Shown: positions 1 through 8,662 of the stretch, in pieces | Layout of the letters: the number at the start of each line of letters is the position of its first letter | Position numbering within the stretch: the stretch's first letter is position 1 | DNA from: Erythrobacter donghaensis | Lineage (GTDB): Bacteria > Pseudomonadota > Alphaproteobacteria > Sphingomonadales > Sphingomonadaceae | DNA: 43,360 bases | NCBI RefSeq assembly: GCF_001557325.1 | Contig: NZ_LSJS01000081.1 | Span: 1-43,360, forward strand | Direction: 5' to 3' | Notes under the pieces: model-generated | What the model was told of the DNA's origin: nothing | What the model saw: the letters and a program-made list of their open reading frames with translations, nothing else | Database searches by the model: none | Translations under genes and position numbers: made by a program

Positions 1-35
1 CTCCCCTCCCCTTGTGGGAGGGGCTGGGGGAGGGG
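1..35. repeat. G+C-rich dyad repeat, copy 1
   Basis: The sequence CTCCCCTCCC, a short CTTGT centre and GGGAGGGG form a dyad, followed by CTGGGGGAGGGG. Similar units lie at 76-113 (opposite orientation), around 23,403-23,455 and at 43,325-43,360. The centre and arms vary while the C-run/G-run pairing is kept, as expected of a REP-like intergenic repeat. It is cut by the window edge. Confidence 0.6.
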
Positions 36-75
36 ACGAGGCCACAGGCCTCGCCGCGTAACCGCTGGCGTGAAG

Positions 76-113
76 CCCCCTCCCCCCAACCCCCTCCCGC
101 GAGGGGTGGGGGA
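76..113. repeat. G+C-rich dyad repeat, copy 2 (inverted)
   Basis: Read on the minus strand this is the same type of unit as 1-35: CTCCCCCACCCCTCGCGGGA and then a G-rich tail. It lies just downstream of the queG stop codon, so it may also act as a 3' structure for that transcript. There is no T-tract, so a simple intrinsic terminator is not evident. Confidence 0.5.
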
Positions 114-122
114 GCGCAGAAC

Positions 123-1181
123 TCAGCGCTTAAGTCGTGCCAGCGCCCATTCCGCGGCCTCGGCCACCACCGGATCGGGATCGCGGGTCAGCGCCTCCAC
201 CTGCTCCGCCAGCGCCGCATTCCCGCTGTTCCCCGCCGCGTAGAGGCAGTTTCGCACAAACCGGTCGCGCCCGATGCGCTTGATCGGCGAGCCCGAGAAC
301 AGCGCCCGGAAGCCCGCATCGTCCAGCGCCAGCAGCTCGGCGAGGCGCGGGGCGACCAGTTCGGCGCGGGGAAGGAATTCCTTCATCGCCTGTGCCGCGC
401 TCGCGAACTTGTTCCACGGGCACACCGCCAGGCAATCGTCGCAGCCATAGATGCGGTTGCCCAGCGCCTCGCGGAATTCCTCCGCCACCGGCCCCTTGTG
501 CTCGATCGTGAGGTAGGAAATGCAGCGCCGCGCATCCAGGCGGTAGGGCGCAGGAAAGGCTTGCGTAGGGCAGGCGTCGAGACAGGCGCGGCAAGAACCG
601 CACTGGTCGCGGTGCGGCTCGGCGGGGGCTAGGTCCAGCGTCGTGTAGATCGCGCCGAGGAACAGCCAGCTGCCATGGGTGGGGCTGACGAGATTGGTGT
701 GCTTGCCTTGCCACCCGATCCCCGCAGCCTCGCCCAAGGGCTTTTCCATGACAGGGGCGGTATCGACGAACACCTTGACCCCGGCGCCCGGCACCGTCTC
801 CACCAGCCACCGGGCGAGCGCCTTCAGCCGCTTCTTCACGACATCGTGATAGTCCTTGCCTTGGGCATAGACCGAAATGCGCGCGTGCTCGCCCCATCCT
901 TCCAGCGCCAGCGGGTCATGCCCGGGGGCGTAGCTCATGCCGAGCGCGATGACGCTCCGCGCCTCGGGCCACAGCCCCTGCGGCGCGCGGCGGTGATCGA
1001 GACGCGCCGCCATCCATTCCATCGACCCGTGGTGCCCCTCGCCCAGCCACTCCTCCAGCCGGGCGGAGCGCAGCGGGTTCTCGGCGGCCGGAGCGAACCC
1101 GCACACCGCGAAGCCGGAGGCGAGCGCCTGTTGGCGCACCTCTTCGGCAAGGCTTGCGGGCGAGTTAACCATTTTCGGCAA
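123..1181 (-). CDS. queG: Epoxyqueuosine reductase QueG
   Basis: A 352-residue cytosolic protein that catalyses the last step of queuosine synthesis, reducing epoxyqueuosine in the wobble position of tRNA, with cobalamin and two 4Fe-4S clusters. The first ferredoxin-type cluster motif [12 protein letters not shown] is near residue 192 and the second, [10 protein letters not shown], near residue 246. The [12 protein letters not shown] segment carries the conserved active-site Asp. The C-terminal 60 residues are helical and HEAT-like, as in full-length QueG. Length is normal for the family. The start is the ATG at 1181, only 37 bp from the divergent ABC transporter start, so the two promoters must overlap the neighbouring genes. 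No other queuosine gene is in the window. Confidence 0.95.
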   Translation of the reverse strand: MPKMVNSPASLAEEVRQQALASGFAVCGFAPAAENPLRSARLEEWLGEGHHGSMEWMAARLDHRRAPQGLWPEARSVIALGMSYAPGHDPLALEGWGEHARISVYAQGKDYHDVVKKRLKALARWLVETVPGAGVKVFVDTAPVMEKPLGEAAGIGWQGKHTNLVSPTHGSWLFLGAIYTTLDLAPAEPHRDQCGSCRACLDACPTQAFPAPYRLDARRCISYLTIEHKGPVAEEFREALGNRIYGCDDCLAVCPWNKFASAAQAMKEFLPRAELVAPRLAELLALDDAGFRALFSGSPIKRIGRDRFVRNCLYAAGNSGNAALAEQVEALTRDPDPVVAEAAEWALARLKR

Positions 1182-1218
1182 GGGCTCCGTTTAATCCTGA
1201 CCGCTAACCGCGTAAGCC

Positions 1219-2229
1219 ATGGACATGGCGGTAAGCGATCAGACCCTCTCGGGCAATCATTCCCACGGATCGACGGCCGTTCCCGACGATGCGCGGCCCC
1301 TCGCGATCGAGGCGCGCGGGCTGGTCAAGAGCTTCGACGGCACCCGCGCGGTCGACGGCGTCGACATCTCGGTGCCCGAGGGCGCGATCTACGGCATCCT
1401 CGGCCCCAACGGTGCAGGCAAGACCACGACGCTGCGGATGCTGCTCGGCATCATCGACCCCGACGAAGGCGTGCGCCGCGTGTTCGGGCACGACCGCCCG
1501 CACGACATCGGCCGGTTGATCGGCTACCTCCCCGAAGAGCGCGGGCTCTACCCCGCGATGAAGTGCATCGAGGCGATCGCCTTCATGGGCGCGCTGCGCG
1601 GACTGCCCTTGAAGGAGGGCCGCAAGCGCGCGGTGGAGCTGCTCGAGCGGCACGGCCTCGCCCATGCTGCCGACCGCCAGATCCGCCAGCTCTCCAAGGG
1701 GATGGCGCAGACCGTCCAGCTGCTCGGCACGCTGGTCCACGAACCCCGCCTGGTGGTGCTCGACGAGCCCTTCTCGGGGCTCGACGCGATCAACCAGGGG
1801 AAGCTCGAGCTGATGATCCGCGCGCTGGCCGACGACGGCGTCACCGTGATCTTCTCCACCCACGTCATCCACCATGCCGAGCGGCTGTGCGAGGGCGTCG
1901 CGATCATCGCCGGGGGCAAGGTGCCCTATGCCGGCAGCGTCGAGGCCGCGCGCGATCGCATCCCGGCGCAGGTGCGGCTCGAGACCCGGGCACGTGAAGG
2001 GGCGTGGCTCGCCGCGCTGCCGCCCGAGACCCGCCGCAACGGCGACTTCTTCCACTTCCCGCTCCCCGAGAGCGGCATCGAACCGCTTTTGAAGGGGCTG
2101 ATCGAGGGCGAGGCGGGGATCCTCTCGCTCTCGATCGAGCGCGCCGGGCTCCACGACGCCTTCGTCGCCATCGCGGGCGAGGCCGCCGCGCGCCAGCTTG
2201 CCGCCGACAGCGAAGGAGCCCAAGCATGA
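1219..2229 (+). CDS. ABC transporter ATP-binding protein (NatA/YhaQ-like)
   Basis: A 336-residue nucleotide-binding subunit of an ABC-2 type exporter. Walker A GPNGAGKTT is at about residues 62-70, a variant signature LSKGM near 158 in place of LSGGQ, and Walker B LVVLDEP near 178, followed by the switch His in FSTHV. A C-terminal extension of roughly 100 residues is typical of the NatA/YhaQ group. An in-frame ATG six bases downstream is an alternative start. The stop overlaps the start of the permease gene (ATGA), so the two are translationally coupled. The substrate cannot be read; sodium or drug export by this subfamily is only precedent. Confidence 0.9.
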   Translation: MDMAVSDQTLSGNHSHGSTAVPDDARPLAIEARGLVKSFDGTRAVDGVDISVPEGAIYGILGPNGAGKTTTLRMLLGIIDPDEGVRRVFGHDRPHDIGRLIGYLPEERGLYPAMKCIEAIAFMGALRGLPLKEGRKRAVELLERHGLAHAADRQIRQLSKGMAQTVQLLGTLVHEPRLVVLDEPFSGLDAINQGKLELMIRALADDGVTVIFSTHVIHHAERLCEGVAIIAGGKVPYAGSVEAARDRIPAQVRLETRAREGAWLAALPPETRRNGDFFHFPLPESGIEPLLKGLIEGEAGILSLSIERAGLHDAFVAIAGEAAARQLAADSEGAQA

Positions 2230-3482
2230 CCGACCTGCCGCTCCGCCCCCGCCTCTCCGCGCTCGAGGCTGCCTGGGTCATCGCCAGGCGGGACTTCGTC
2301 GCGGTGCTGTTCTCCCGCGCCTTCCTGTTCTTTCTGCTCGGCCCGCTCTTCCCCGTCATCGTCGGCGGGCTCGCCGGTTCGATCGGCGGCGAGGTCCAGC
2401 GCGACGCGGTCTCCTACGAGGTCGGGGTCGCGATGAGCCCGGGCGATACCGCCGCCATGCTGGCCGCGGGCGAGCGCCTCGCCCCGCAGCTGCCCTTCGC
2501 GCTCCCCCGGCTCCAGCCCGTGCCCGAGGCGGCCGAGGACCCGGCATTCGACGCGCGGGCCTTCATGGAGGCGCGCCAGGGCAATTATGCCGCGATCCTC
2601 ACCGGCACCCCGCAGAGCCCGGTCCTCGTCGGCACCGAGGGCCAGATCGCGCGCTGGCAGGGGCCGGTCAGCCTGATCGCGGGCCACGCCCTCGCCGCCG
2701 AGCCTGCCGCCTTCCCGCAGGTCGGTGCCACTCCGGTCGCCACCAGCGCCGCCGACGAGCGCACCACCCGCATCCAGACCGCGCAGATCGCGCAGATGCT
2801 GCTGTTCCTGCTCACCATGCTGCTCGCCGGGATGGTGCTGTCCAATCTCGTCGAGGAGAAGGCCAACAAGATCATCGAGATCCTCGCCGCCGCGATCCCG
2901 ATGGATGCCGTCTTCATGGGCAAGCTCTTCGCCATGCTGGCGGTCTCCTTCGTCGGCATCACCGTGTGGGGCCTCGCCGGCTTTGCCCTGTTCGGCGGGG
3001 CTGGCGAGGTCATCACCCGCGTCACCGGCTTCGACATCGCCAACCTGCCCGCGCCCGCGGTGGGCTGGCCGCTGTTCGTGCTGCTCGGCGTGCTCTACTT
3101 CGCGATGGCCTACCTCCTCTTGGGCGCGCTGTTCCTGACGATCGGTTCGATGGCGACCTCGGTGCGCGAGGTGCAGACGCTCTCGATGCCGGTCACCATG
3201 CTCCAGCTGATGGTGTTCTTCCTTGCCGCCTACACCATCAACCAGCCCGGCTCGCCGGTGGAGATGGCCGCGATCGCCTTCCCGCTGTCCTCGCCCTTCG
3301 CGATGCTCGCGCGTGCGGCGATGGAGAGCGAGTTGTGGACCCACGCGCTCGCGCTTGCCTGGCAGGGGATCGCGGTGGTGGGGATCGTCAAGGCCGGATC
3401 GCTGCTGTTCCGCAAGCGGGTGATGAAATCGGGCGGCGCTGGCCGCGACAAGGCCAGCAAGGGCGCGCAACTCACCGCCTGA
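2226..3482 (+). CDS. ABC-2 type transporter permease (NatB/YhaP-like)
   Basis: A 418-residue membrane subunit that pairs with the preceding ATPase. The start is set by the ATGA overlap with the ATPase stop. One membrane segment lies near residues 25-45, followed by a long extracytoplasmic domain of about 150 residues, then a cluster of five or six hydrophobic segments to the C-terminus. The cytoplasmic motif NLVEEKANKIIEILAAAIP before the second membrane block is characteristic of the NatB/YhaP family, where it contacts the ATPase. The gene ends in a Lys/Arg-rich cytoplasmic tail. This is a two-gene operon. The substrate is not known from sequence. Confidence 0.88.
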   Translation: MTDLPLRPRLSALEAAWVIARRDFVAVLFSRAFLFFLLGPLFPVIVGGLAGSIGGEVQRDAVSYEVGVAMSPGDTAAMLAAGERLAPQLPFALPRLQPVPEAAEDPAFDARAFMEARQGNYAAILTGTPQSPVLVGTEGQIARWQGPVSLIAGHALAAEPAAFPQVGATPVATSAADERTTRIQTAQIAQMLLFLLTMLLAGMVLSNLVEEKANKIIEILAAAIPMDAVFMGKLFAMLAVSFVGITVWGLAGFALFGGAGEVITRVTGFDIANLPAPAVGWPLFVLLGVLYFAMAYLLLGALFLTIGSMATSVREVQTLSMPVTMLQLMVFFLAAYTINQPGSPVEMAAIAFPLSSPFAMLARAAMESELWTHALALAWQGIAVVGIVKAGSLLFRKRVMKSGGAGRDKASKGAQLTA

Positions 3483-3723
3483 GCCAACCTCCGGGGCGAC
3501 CCTGGGCCACCCCGGCGCGGGGCCGCCTGCGCGGTTGCAGGCACTCGCTTGCGGCAGGGGCGAAGCGGCTCGTCCCCCGAGACAGGTCAGGCGGGCGGCT
3601 TGTAGGAAAGCGCCCAATCCGTCCCGAAATGCAACCCATATTGACATTGCTGTAAGTTGCGTCAGACTGCGACTCGTTCAGAAGCGGCCCCACCCGATAA
3701 GCGCCGCCCGACGGGAGACAGAC

Positions 3724-5076
3724 ATGGCCACGATTGCCCCCACCCCGCCCGGAATCCAGCGTCCGCAGGTGCGGCGCGAGCCTTCCTCCTACGACGCGCT
3801 TCAGGCCCATTTCGCCCAGCATCCTGAAGAGCGGCTCCGGCACAGCCATCCGTGGGACGTCAGCCGCTCGGACATCTATTTCGAGGATAAGTGGCAGCCG
3901 ATCTTTGCCGAGATGCGCAAGGCGGGCCAGCTCCACTGGATCCCCGAAAGCCCCTTCGGCCCCTATTGGGCGGTGGTCGGACACAAGGCGATCCAGCACA
4001 TCGAGGCCCTGCCCGAGCTGTTCTCGTCGAGCTGGGAGCATGGCGGGATCACCATCCTCAACCGCCTCAGCGAAGAGGAACTGGCCGATTCCACCATCGA
4101 GCGGCGCGAGCTGCCGATGTTCATCGCGATGGACCGTCCGCAGCACACCGGCCAGCGCCGCACCGTCGCGCCCAAGTTCACGCCCTCGGCCGTCACCGAC
4201 ATGGAGAGGGAAATCCGTCAGCGCACCGGCGAGCTGCTGGACAGCCTGCCGCGCGGGCAAGTGTTCGACTGGGTCGATACCGTGTCGATCGAGCTCACCA
4301 CCGGCATGCTCGCGATCCTTTTCGGCTTTCCCTGGGAAGACCGCCGCCTGCTGACCTTCTGGTCGGACTGGTCGGGCGATACCGAGCTCGGCTCGATCCG
4401 CGCGCTCGACGAGATGCGCTGGGGCATCCTCCACGAAATGGGAGCCTATTTCCAGACGCTCTGGATCGAGCGCACGATGGACAAGGAGCCGGGCAATGAT
4501 CTCATCTCGATGATGATCCATTCCGAGGCGATGAACCAGATGCGGCCCGAGGAATTCATGGGCAACCTGGTGCTGCTGATCGTCGGCGGGAACGACACCA
4601 CCCGCAACACCATGAGCGGGATCATCCATGCCATGGACATGTTCCCCGACCAGCGCAAAGCCTTCGAGGAGAACCCCGACCTCATCCCCAACGCGGTGCA
4701 GGAATGCCTGCGGATGCAGACCCCGCTCGCGCACATGCGCCGCACCTGCACCCAGGACACCGAGGTGTTCGGCCAGACCATCAAGGCGGGCGACAAGGTG
4801 GTGCTGTGGTACATCAGCGCCAACCGCGACGAGGAGGTGTTCGACGATCCCGACAAGCTCGACCTCACCCGCGAGAACGCGCGCCGCCACCTCGCCTTCG
4901 GCTACGGCATCCACCGCTGCGTCGGTGCGCGGCTGGCCGAATTGCAGCTGCGTGTGCTGCTCGAGGAAATGCACAAGCGCCGGATGCGGGTGCATGTCGC
5001 GGGCGATGTCGAGCGGGTGCGGGCGAACTTCGTCCACGGCTTCCGCAAGCTCGAGGTCGAGATCACGACTTTCTGA
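3724..5076 (+). CDS. Cytochrome P450, CYP153-like (alkane/fatty acid terminal hydroxylase)
   Basis: A 450-residue soluble class I P450. The I-helix oxygen-binding motif GGNDTT is near residue 287, the K-helix ExxR (ECLR) near 327, and the heme-binding loop FGYGIHRCVG places the axial cysteine at residue 399. The LLIVGGNDTTRN block and the C-terminal NRDE, AELQLR and VRANFV blocks closely recall CYP153 enzymes, which hydroxylate the terminal carbon of medium-chain alkanes and fatty acids. The ATG at 3724 follows a GGGAGA ribosome-binding site; longer upstream reading is unlikely to be coding. The 240-bp upstream gap contains TTGACA at 3641-3646 as a possible -35 but no clear -10. No ferredoxin or ferredoxin reductase gene is adjacent, so redox partners must be encoded elsewhere. 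Confidence 0.9.
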   Translation: MATIAPTPPGIQRPQVRREPSSYDALQAHFAQHPEERLRHSHPWDVSRSDIYFEDKWQPIFAEMRKAGQLHWIPESPFGPYWAVVGHKAIQHIEALPELFSSSWEHGGITILNRLSEEELADSTIERRELPMFIAMDRPQHTGQRRTVAPKFTPSAVTDMEREIRQRTGELLDSLPRGQVFDWVDTVSIELTTGMLAILFGFPWEDRRLLTFWSDWSGDTELGSIRALDEMRWGILHEMGAYFQTLWIERTMDKEPGNDLISMMIHSEAMNQMRPEEFMGNLVLLIVGGNDTTRNTMSGIIHAMDMFPDQRKAFEENPDLIPNAVQECLRMQTPLAHMRRTCTQDTEVFGQTIKAGDKVVLWYISANRDEEVFDDPDKLDLTRENARRHLAFGYGIHRCVGARLAELQLRVLLEEMHKRRMRVHVAGDVERVRANFVHGFRKLEVEITTF

Positions 5077-5157
5077 GTTTTTTCGCGGGCTGAAACCCGG
5101 CGGCGGTTTTCGACGTAAAAGAGGGGCGGGCACAGCGCCCGCCCTACGGAGATACCC

Positions 5158-5658
5158 ATGCGCCTGCCCTTCCTGAACCGCCGCCGCCTGCTCGCCGCGA
5201 GTGCCGCGATCGGCGGATTGTTGCCCTTCGTGAGCGCCTGCGGCGCCTCGCCGGCCGAGGCCAAGAGCTACCCCAAGGGCCGACCCGATGCCGAATGGAA
5301 GAAGCTGCTGACCCGCGACCAGTATTACGTGCTGCGCGAGGCGGGGACCGAACGCGCGTTCACCTCGCCGCTCAACAAGGAAAAGCGCAAGGGCACCTTC
5401 GTGTGTGCCGCGTGCAGCAACCAGCTCTATTCCTCGGCGACCAAGTACGACAGCGGCACGGGCTGGCCGAGCTTCTGGCAGGCGATCGACAAGGGCGCGG
5501 TGGGCACTTCGACCGACTACCTGATCGGCTACCCGCGCACCGAGGTGCACTGCGCCGATTGCGGCGGGCACCTTGGGCACATCTTCGGTGACGGGCCGAG
5601 GCCCACCGGCAAGCGCCACTGCATCAACGGCGTCGCGCTGAAGTTCGTCCCCGCCTAG
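5158..5658 (+). CDS. msrB: Peptide-methionine (R)-S-oxide reductase MsrB, exported
   Basis: A 166-residue enzyme that reduces the R-epimer of methionine sulfoxide in proteins. After a leader of about 30 residues come the zinc-binding pairs CAAC and CADC, the GWPSFW substrate loop, the GHLGHIFGDGP block and the catalytic cysteine in RHCINGVAL. The N-terminus NRRRLLAAS resembles a twin-arginine signal and ends in VSAC, a plausible lipobox, so the protein is probably a periplasmic lipoprotein rather than the usual cytosolic MsrB. It has its own ribosome-binding site (GGAGA) and lies 81 bp after the P450 gene. Its stop overlaps the stop of the convergent PilZ gene in CTAG. Confidence 0.93.
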   Translation: MRLPFLNRRRLLAASAAIGGLLPFVSACGASPAEAKSYPKGRPDAEWKKLLTRDQYYVLREAGTERAFTSPLNKEKRKGTFVCAACSNQLYSSATKYDSGTGWPSFWQAIDKGAVGTSTDYLIGYPRTEVHCADCGGHLGHIFGDGPRPTGKRHCINGVALKFVPA

Positions 5659-6335
5659 GCGGCAGGCGCGGCGGCGGACGCGGGCGCGCCGCCGTTCTCG
5701 AGCAGCGCCGGGGCCTGGAGCAGCGCCGCCAGCCGCGCGAAATCGCCGAGGGTGAAGGTGTCGTCGAACACCACCCCGTAATGCTGGTCGCGCCGCCAGC
5801 GCACCTTGGCGCGCACCTCGCGCGGCTTGCCCCCGCCGACCGCAGGCATGGCGATGCGCAGCGTCTGGTCGATCGCCAGCAGCTGGTCGCAGGTCAGCCG
5901 CGCGCCCTGTTGCGAGAAGTTCTCGACCAGCGCCTCGAACTGTCCGCTGAGCAAGTTCACCGTGACCGGGAAGCACAGCGCGAGGCGCAGCCCGCGCTTG
6001 GGATAGTCGCTCGCCTCGTTGACGAGCGTGTCGACCTCGACCTGGCCTGCGAAGGTGAAGCCCGCCTCGTTGCCCTTGTGCCAGACCCGCGCGACCTCGT
6101 AAACGGCGCCGGCCGGCATGTGCAGCGCGAAGTCCTTGCACGAGGGCAGTCCGTGGAACAGCCGCACGCTCACCCCGGTCTCGGACACGTCGCGGATCAC
6201 GCAGACGAACTCGCCCTGCGCCGAGACGAGCTTGGCCGCCCGGATCAGCAGCGTGAAGCGAGGCGCGGTGCGCTGCTCGTCGCCGGGCTGCTCCGGAACG
6301 GGTTCGAGGCGTGCGTGTTGGCTCGCTGGTTCCAT
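5655..6335 (-). CDS. Tandem PilZ domain protein (predicted c-di-GMP receptor)
   Basis: A 226-residue cytosolic protein with two PilZ-like halves. The first half (about residues 22-110) has both c-di-GMP contact motifs, RTAPR (RxxxR) and DVSETG (DxSxxG). The second half (about 125-215) has NFSQQG in the DxSxxG position but only a weak RxxR before it, so it may not bind nucleotide. The chosen start (6335) begins at MEPASQ; the reading frame stays open upstream but that part has no family similarity and odd composition. There is no catalytic domain. A role in responding to c-di-GMP follows from the family; the target is unknown. Confidence 0.85.
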   Translation of the reverse strand: MEPASQHARLEPVPEQPGDEQRTAPRFTLLIRAAKLVSAQGEFVCVIRDVSETGVSVRLFHGLPSCKDFALHMPAGAVYEVARVWHKGNEAGFTFAGQVEVDTLVNEASDYPKRGLRLALCFPVTVNLLSGQFEALVENFSQQGARLTCDQLLAIDQTLRIAMPAVGGGKPREVRAKVRWRRDQHYGVVFDDTFTLGDFARLAALLQAPALLENGGAPASAAAPAA

Positions 6336-6530
6336 GCCTGTTGTCCCAACCCGACAGCCCCTGGTCCTGGCACTGGCGAGACATGCACGGGACGGTCTGA
6401 TCCCGCGCTTCTCATGAGGGATTACGCAGGAAGGCGTTAAGGCCAGGATAATGGCGCCCCCGGGCCGACCCCATGCGGCACTGTCAAATTGACGCAGACA
6501 GGGGCGCCGTCGGGCCTTCGGGGGCCGGTG

Positions 6531-6612
6531 TACGGGCGGCGGGACTCGAACCCGCAAGATCAAGGATCAGGGGATTTTAAGTCCCCGGCGTCTACCATTC
6601 CGCCACGCCCGC
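6531..6612 (-). tRNA. tRNA-Leu (anticodon UAA)
   Basis: The minus strand folds into a complete class II tRNA. The acceptor GCGGGCG pairs with CGCCCGT (terminal G-U), the anticodon stem GGGGA/TCCCC carries loop CTTAAAA with anticodon TAA at 6577-6579, there is a long variable arm, and the T arm is GCGGG-TTCGAGT-CCCGC. The discriminator is A and CCA is not encoded. The 195 bp between this gene and the PilZ start hold no gene I can support. Confidence 0.95.
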
Positions 6613-6732
6613 ATACTTGCGCCCTTGCCACAGATCGGCAGGCCATGGCCAGAGCCCGCCGCACGCGCTTGCCAGTCCGCCTCGCAAGCCCCATTTGGGC
6701 GTCTCAGGATAATCACTTGGGCAAGGCGCGTG

Positions 6733-8415
6733 ATGGCGGGCGAAATGACAGACGCGCATTCGGTGGTGCACACGATCCAGCCGGCGATCACGCTGCTGGG
6801 GCTCGGCATTGCCGCAGCGCTGGGCAGCCGCGCGCTGCGGCTCAATCCGATCGTCGGCTATCTCGGCATGGGGCTGGGCCTCTCGAGCCTCGGAATGGCG
6901 GCCGATTTCAGCGGGCCGGTGGTCGCCGCGATGGCGGAAGCGGGGGTGATGTTCCTGCTGTTCAACCTCGGCCTGCACTTCTCTTTGGGCCGCATCCGCG
7001 CTGAGGCGGGCAATATCTTCGGCTTCGGCAGCCTGCAGATGATCGTTGCGGGCGGGGCCTTTGCCGCGCTGTTCTGGGCCTTCGGCCTGCCGCCGACCTT
7101 CGCGGTGATCGCGGGCTTCGGGATGGGCCTGTCCTCCACCGCGGTCGTCATCGGCCTTATCCGCGAACGCGACCAGGAGGACTGCCCGGTGGGCCGCGCG
7201 GCACAATCAATCCTGATCTTTCAGGACATCGCCGCGATCCTGCTGCTGGTGACCGCCGGCGCGCTCGCCAGCGGGGGCGCGCTCGCCCCGGCGCTGGGGA
7301 TGGCGGGGGCCAAGGCACTCGCCGCCTTCGCCATCGCGGTGCTCTTCGCGCGGTTCCTGACCGAGCCGATCTTCGGCCTGATCGCCCGCGCGGGCACGAC
7401 CGAGGTCTACACCGCCACCGCGCTGTTCATCGCGCTCGCCGCCGGGTGGGCGACGGGGATGGCCGGGTTGTCGCTGACACTGGGCGCGTTCCTCGGCGGG
7501 ATGGCGGTCGCGGATTCGCGCTACCGCATCCTGGTGCAGACCGAGATCGATGCCTTCCGCGGGCTGTTCATGAGCTTCTTCTTCATCTCGGTCGGCCTGT
7601 CGATCGACCCGGCGCAGCTGGTGCGCGACTGGCAGCTGGTGGTGGCGATGACTCTCGGGGTGATCGCGGCGAAATGCGCCTTCAACGTGGTCGCCGCGCT
7701 GCTCAACCGCTGGTCGGTGCCGGGCTCGATCCAGCTCGGGTTTTTGCTCGGGCAGGGGAGCGAGTTCACGCTGGTGCTGCTGGCGCTGCCCGCGGTCGCC
7801 GGGTTGGCCGAGCCGCGGCTGGTCTCGACGATGGTCACCGCGATCGCGATCAGCCTCGCGGCGACGCCCTTCGTCTCCAATCTCGGGCGCAAGCTTGCCG
7901 GGCGGCTCCGGCAGGGCCCGCCCGACAGCAAGATGGCAGGCGACGACGCGGCGGTCGTCATCATCGGCATGACCACTGCGGGCCGCGCGGTCGCCGATGC
8001 GCTCGCTTTCAACGATGTCGATTATCTCGCGCTGGAGCCCGATCACGACCGCTTCCAGACCGCGCTTGCCGATGGCTACCACGTCCACCGCGCCAACCCG
8101 GCCGACCCGCGCAGCTGGGACGCAATCGGGATGGACCGCCGCAGCGTGCTGGTGATCGCGACCGGCGTCACCGATGTCTCGCGCGAGCTCACTCCGCTGG
8201 TCGAGACCCGCGCGCCGACGATGACGCGGATCATCGCCGTGCCGGGGGACGACGAGGCGGGCGACATGGCCGCGCTCGGCATGCTGCCGGTCGACGTGAG
8301 CATGAGCGGCGGAGGCGAGCGCCTGATCGAGCTGGTGTTCGCCGCGCTCGAGATCGAGCGCGCGCTCCCCGTGCCCGGCCTAGCGCATGATGATCCCATG
8401 CCCCGCGCGGCGTGA
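6733..8415 (+). CDS. Monovalent cation:proton antiporter-2 family protein with RCK-like tail (KefB/YbaL-like)
   Basis: A 560-residue inner-membrane protein. About twelve hydrophobic segments span residues 10-395, with the CPA2 hallmarks GLSSTAVVI, QDIAAILLL and the LGAFLGGMAVADS and LGFLLGQGSEF blocks. A soluble TrkA-N-like regulatory domain follows (about 410-540). Its Rossmann glycine motif reads GMTTAG instead of GxGxxG, so nucleotide binding may be altered. Family members exchange K+ or Na+ for protons and are often gated by ligands on the RCK domain. The start at 6733 follows an AAGG; ATG 6745 is an alternative. It stands alone as a transcription unit and is followed within 5 bp by the hairpin element at 8420. 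Confidence 0.88.
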   Translation: MAGEMTDAHSVVHTIQPAITLLGLGIAAALGSRALRLNPIVGYLGMGLGLSSLGMAADFSGPVVAAMAEAGVMFLLFNLGLHFSLGRIRAEAGNIFGFGSLQMIVAGGAFAALFWAFGLPPTFAVIAGFGMGLSSTAVVIGLIRERDQEDCPVGRAAQSILIFQDIAAILLLVTAGALASGGALAPALGMAGAKALAAFAIAVLFARFLTEPIFGLIARAGTTEVYTATALFIALAAGWATGMAGLSLTLGAFLGGMAVADSRYRILVQTEIDAFRGLFMSFFFISVGLSIDPAQLVRDWQLVVAMTLGVIAAKCAFNVVAALLNRWSVPGSIQLGFLLGQGSEFTLVLLALPAVAGLAEPRLVSTMVTAIAISLAATPFVSNLGRKLAGRLRQGPPDSKMAGDDAAVVIIGMTTAGRAVADALAFNDVDYLALEPDHDRFQTALADGYHVHRANPADPRSWDAIGMDRRSVLVIATGVTDVSRELTPLVETRAPTMTRIIAVPGDDEAGDMAALGMLPVDVSMSGGGERLIELVFAALEIERALPVPGLAHDDPMPRAA

Positions 8416-8419
8416 TCTG

Positions 8420-8456
8420 TTTTGCGAGGGCGCCTCGGCGCCCTCGTCCTCGGTGC
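8420..8456 (+). repeat. 3' hairpin element, copy 1 (after antiporter)
   Basis: The motif TTTTGCGAGGGCGC, loop CTCG, GCGCCCTCGTCCTCGGTGC begins five bases after the antiporter stop. The stem is nine perfect pairs (8425-8433 with 8438-8446). The same motif in the same sense follows ihfB and purH. The rest of the 247-bp gap to ihfB holds copy 2 and no gene. Confidence 0.7.
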
Positions 8457-8573
8457 GTTTCGATCCCTGCCGGATCGAGCACCTGCGGACGCGCGTTCGC
8501 GCTTGCGGCCCTTCGGGGCCGATCAGCGCCAAACGCTAACGATGAAGGGAGCGCTGGCTCGGTCGCGCAGCGA

Positions 8574-8661
8574 CCGCGAGCGCACGGCGCGAGCCGCAGG
8601 CGCCCCGGAGCGAAGCGGAGGGAATAGCGCCGAGGACGAGGGCGCGGAGGCGCCCTCGCAA
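8574..8661 (-). repeat. 3' hairpin element, copy 2 with ~85-nt extended repeat (after ihfB)
   Basis: On the minus strand the element starts just past the ihfB stop with TTGCGAGGGCGC, loop CTCC, GCGCCCTCG (8637-8645 with 8650-8658), TCCTCGG. The homology with copy 3 downstream of purH runs on for about 85 nt. With copy 1 it forms a near-perfect 35-bp inverted repeat bracketing the antiporter-ihfB gap. Confidence 0.7.
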
Positions 8662-8662
8662 C

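Noticed and set aside
3472..6384. A 970-codon open frame on the minus strand
   Set aside because: It is antisense to the P450 and msrB genes, has shadow-type Arg/His/Gly-rich composition and no family motifs. High G+C produces such frames opposite real genes.
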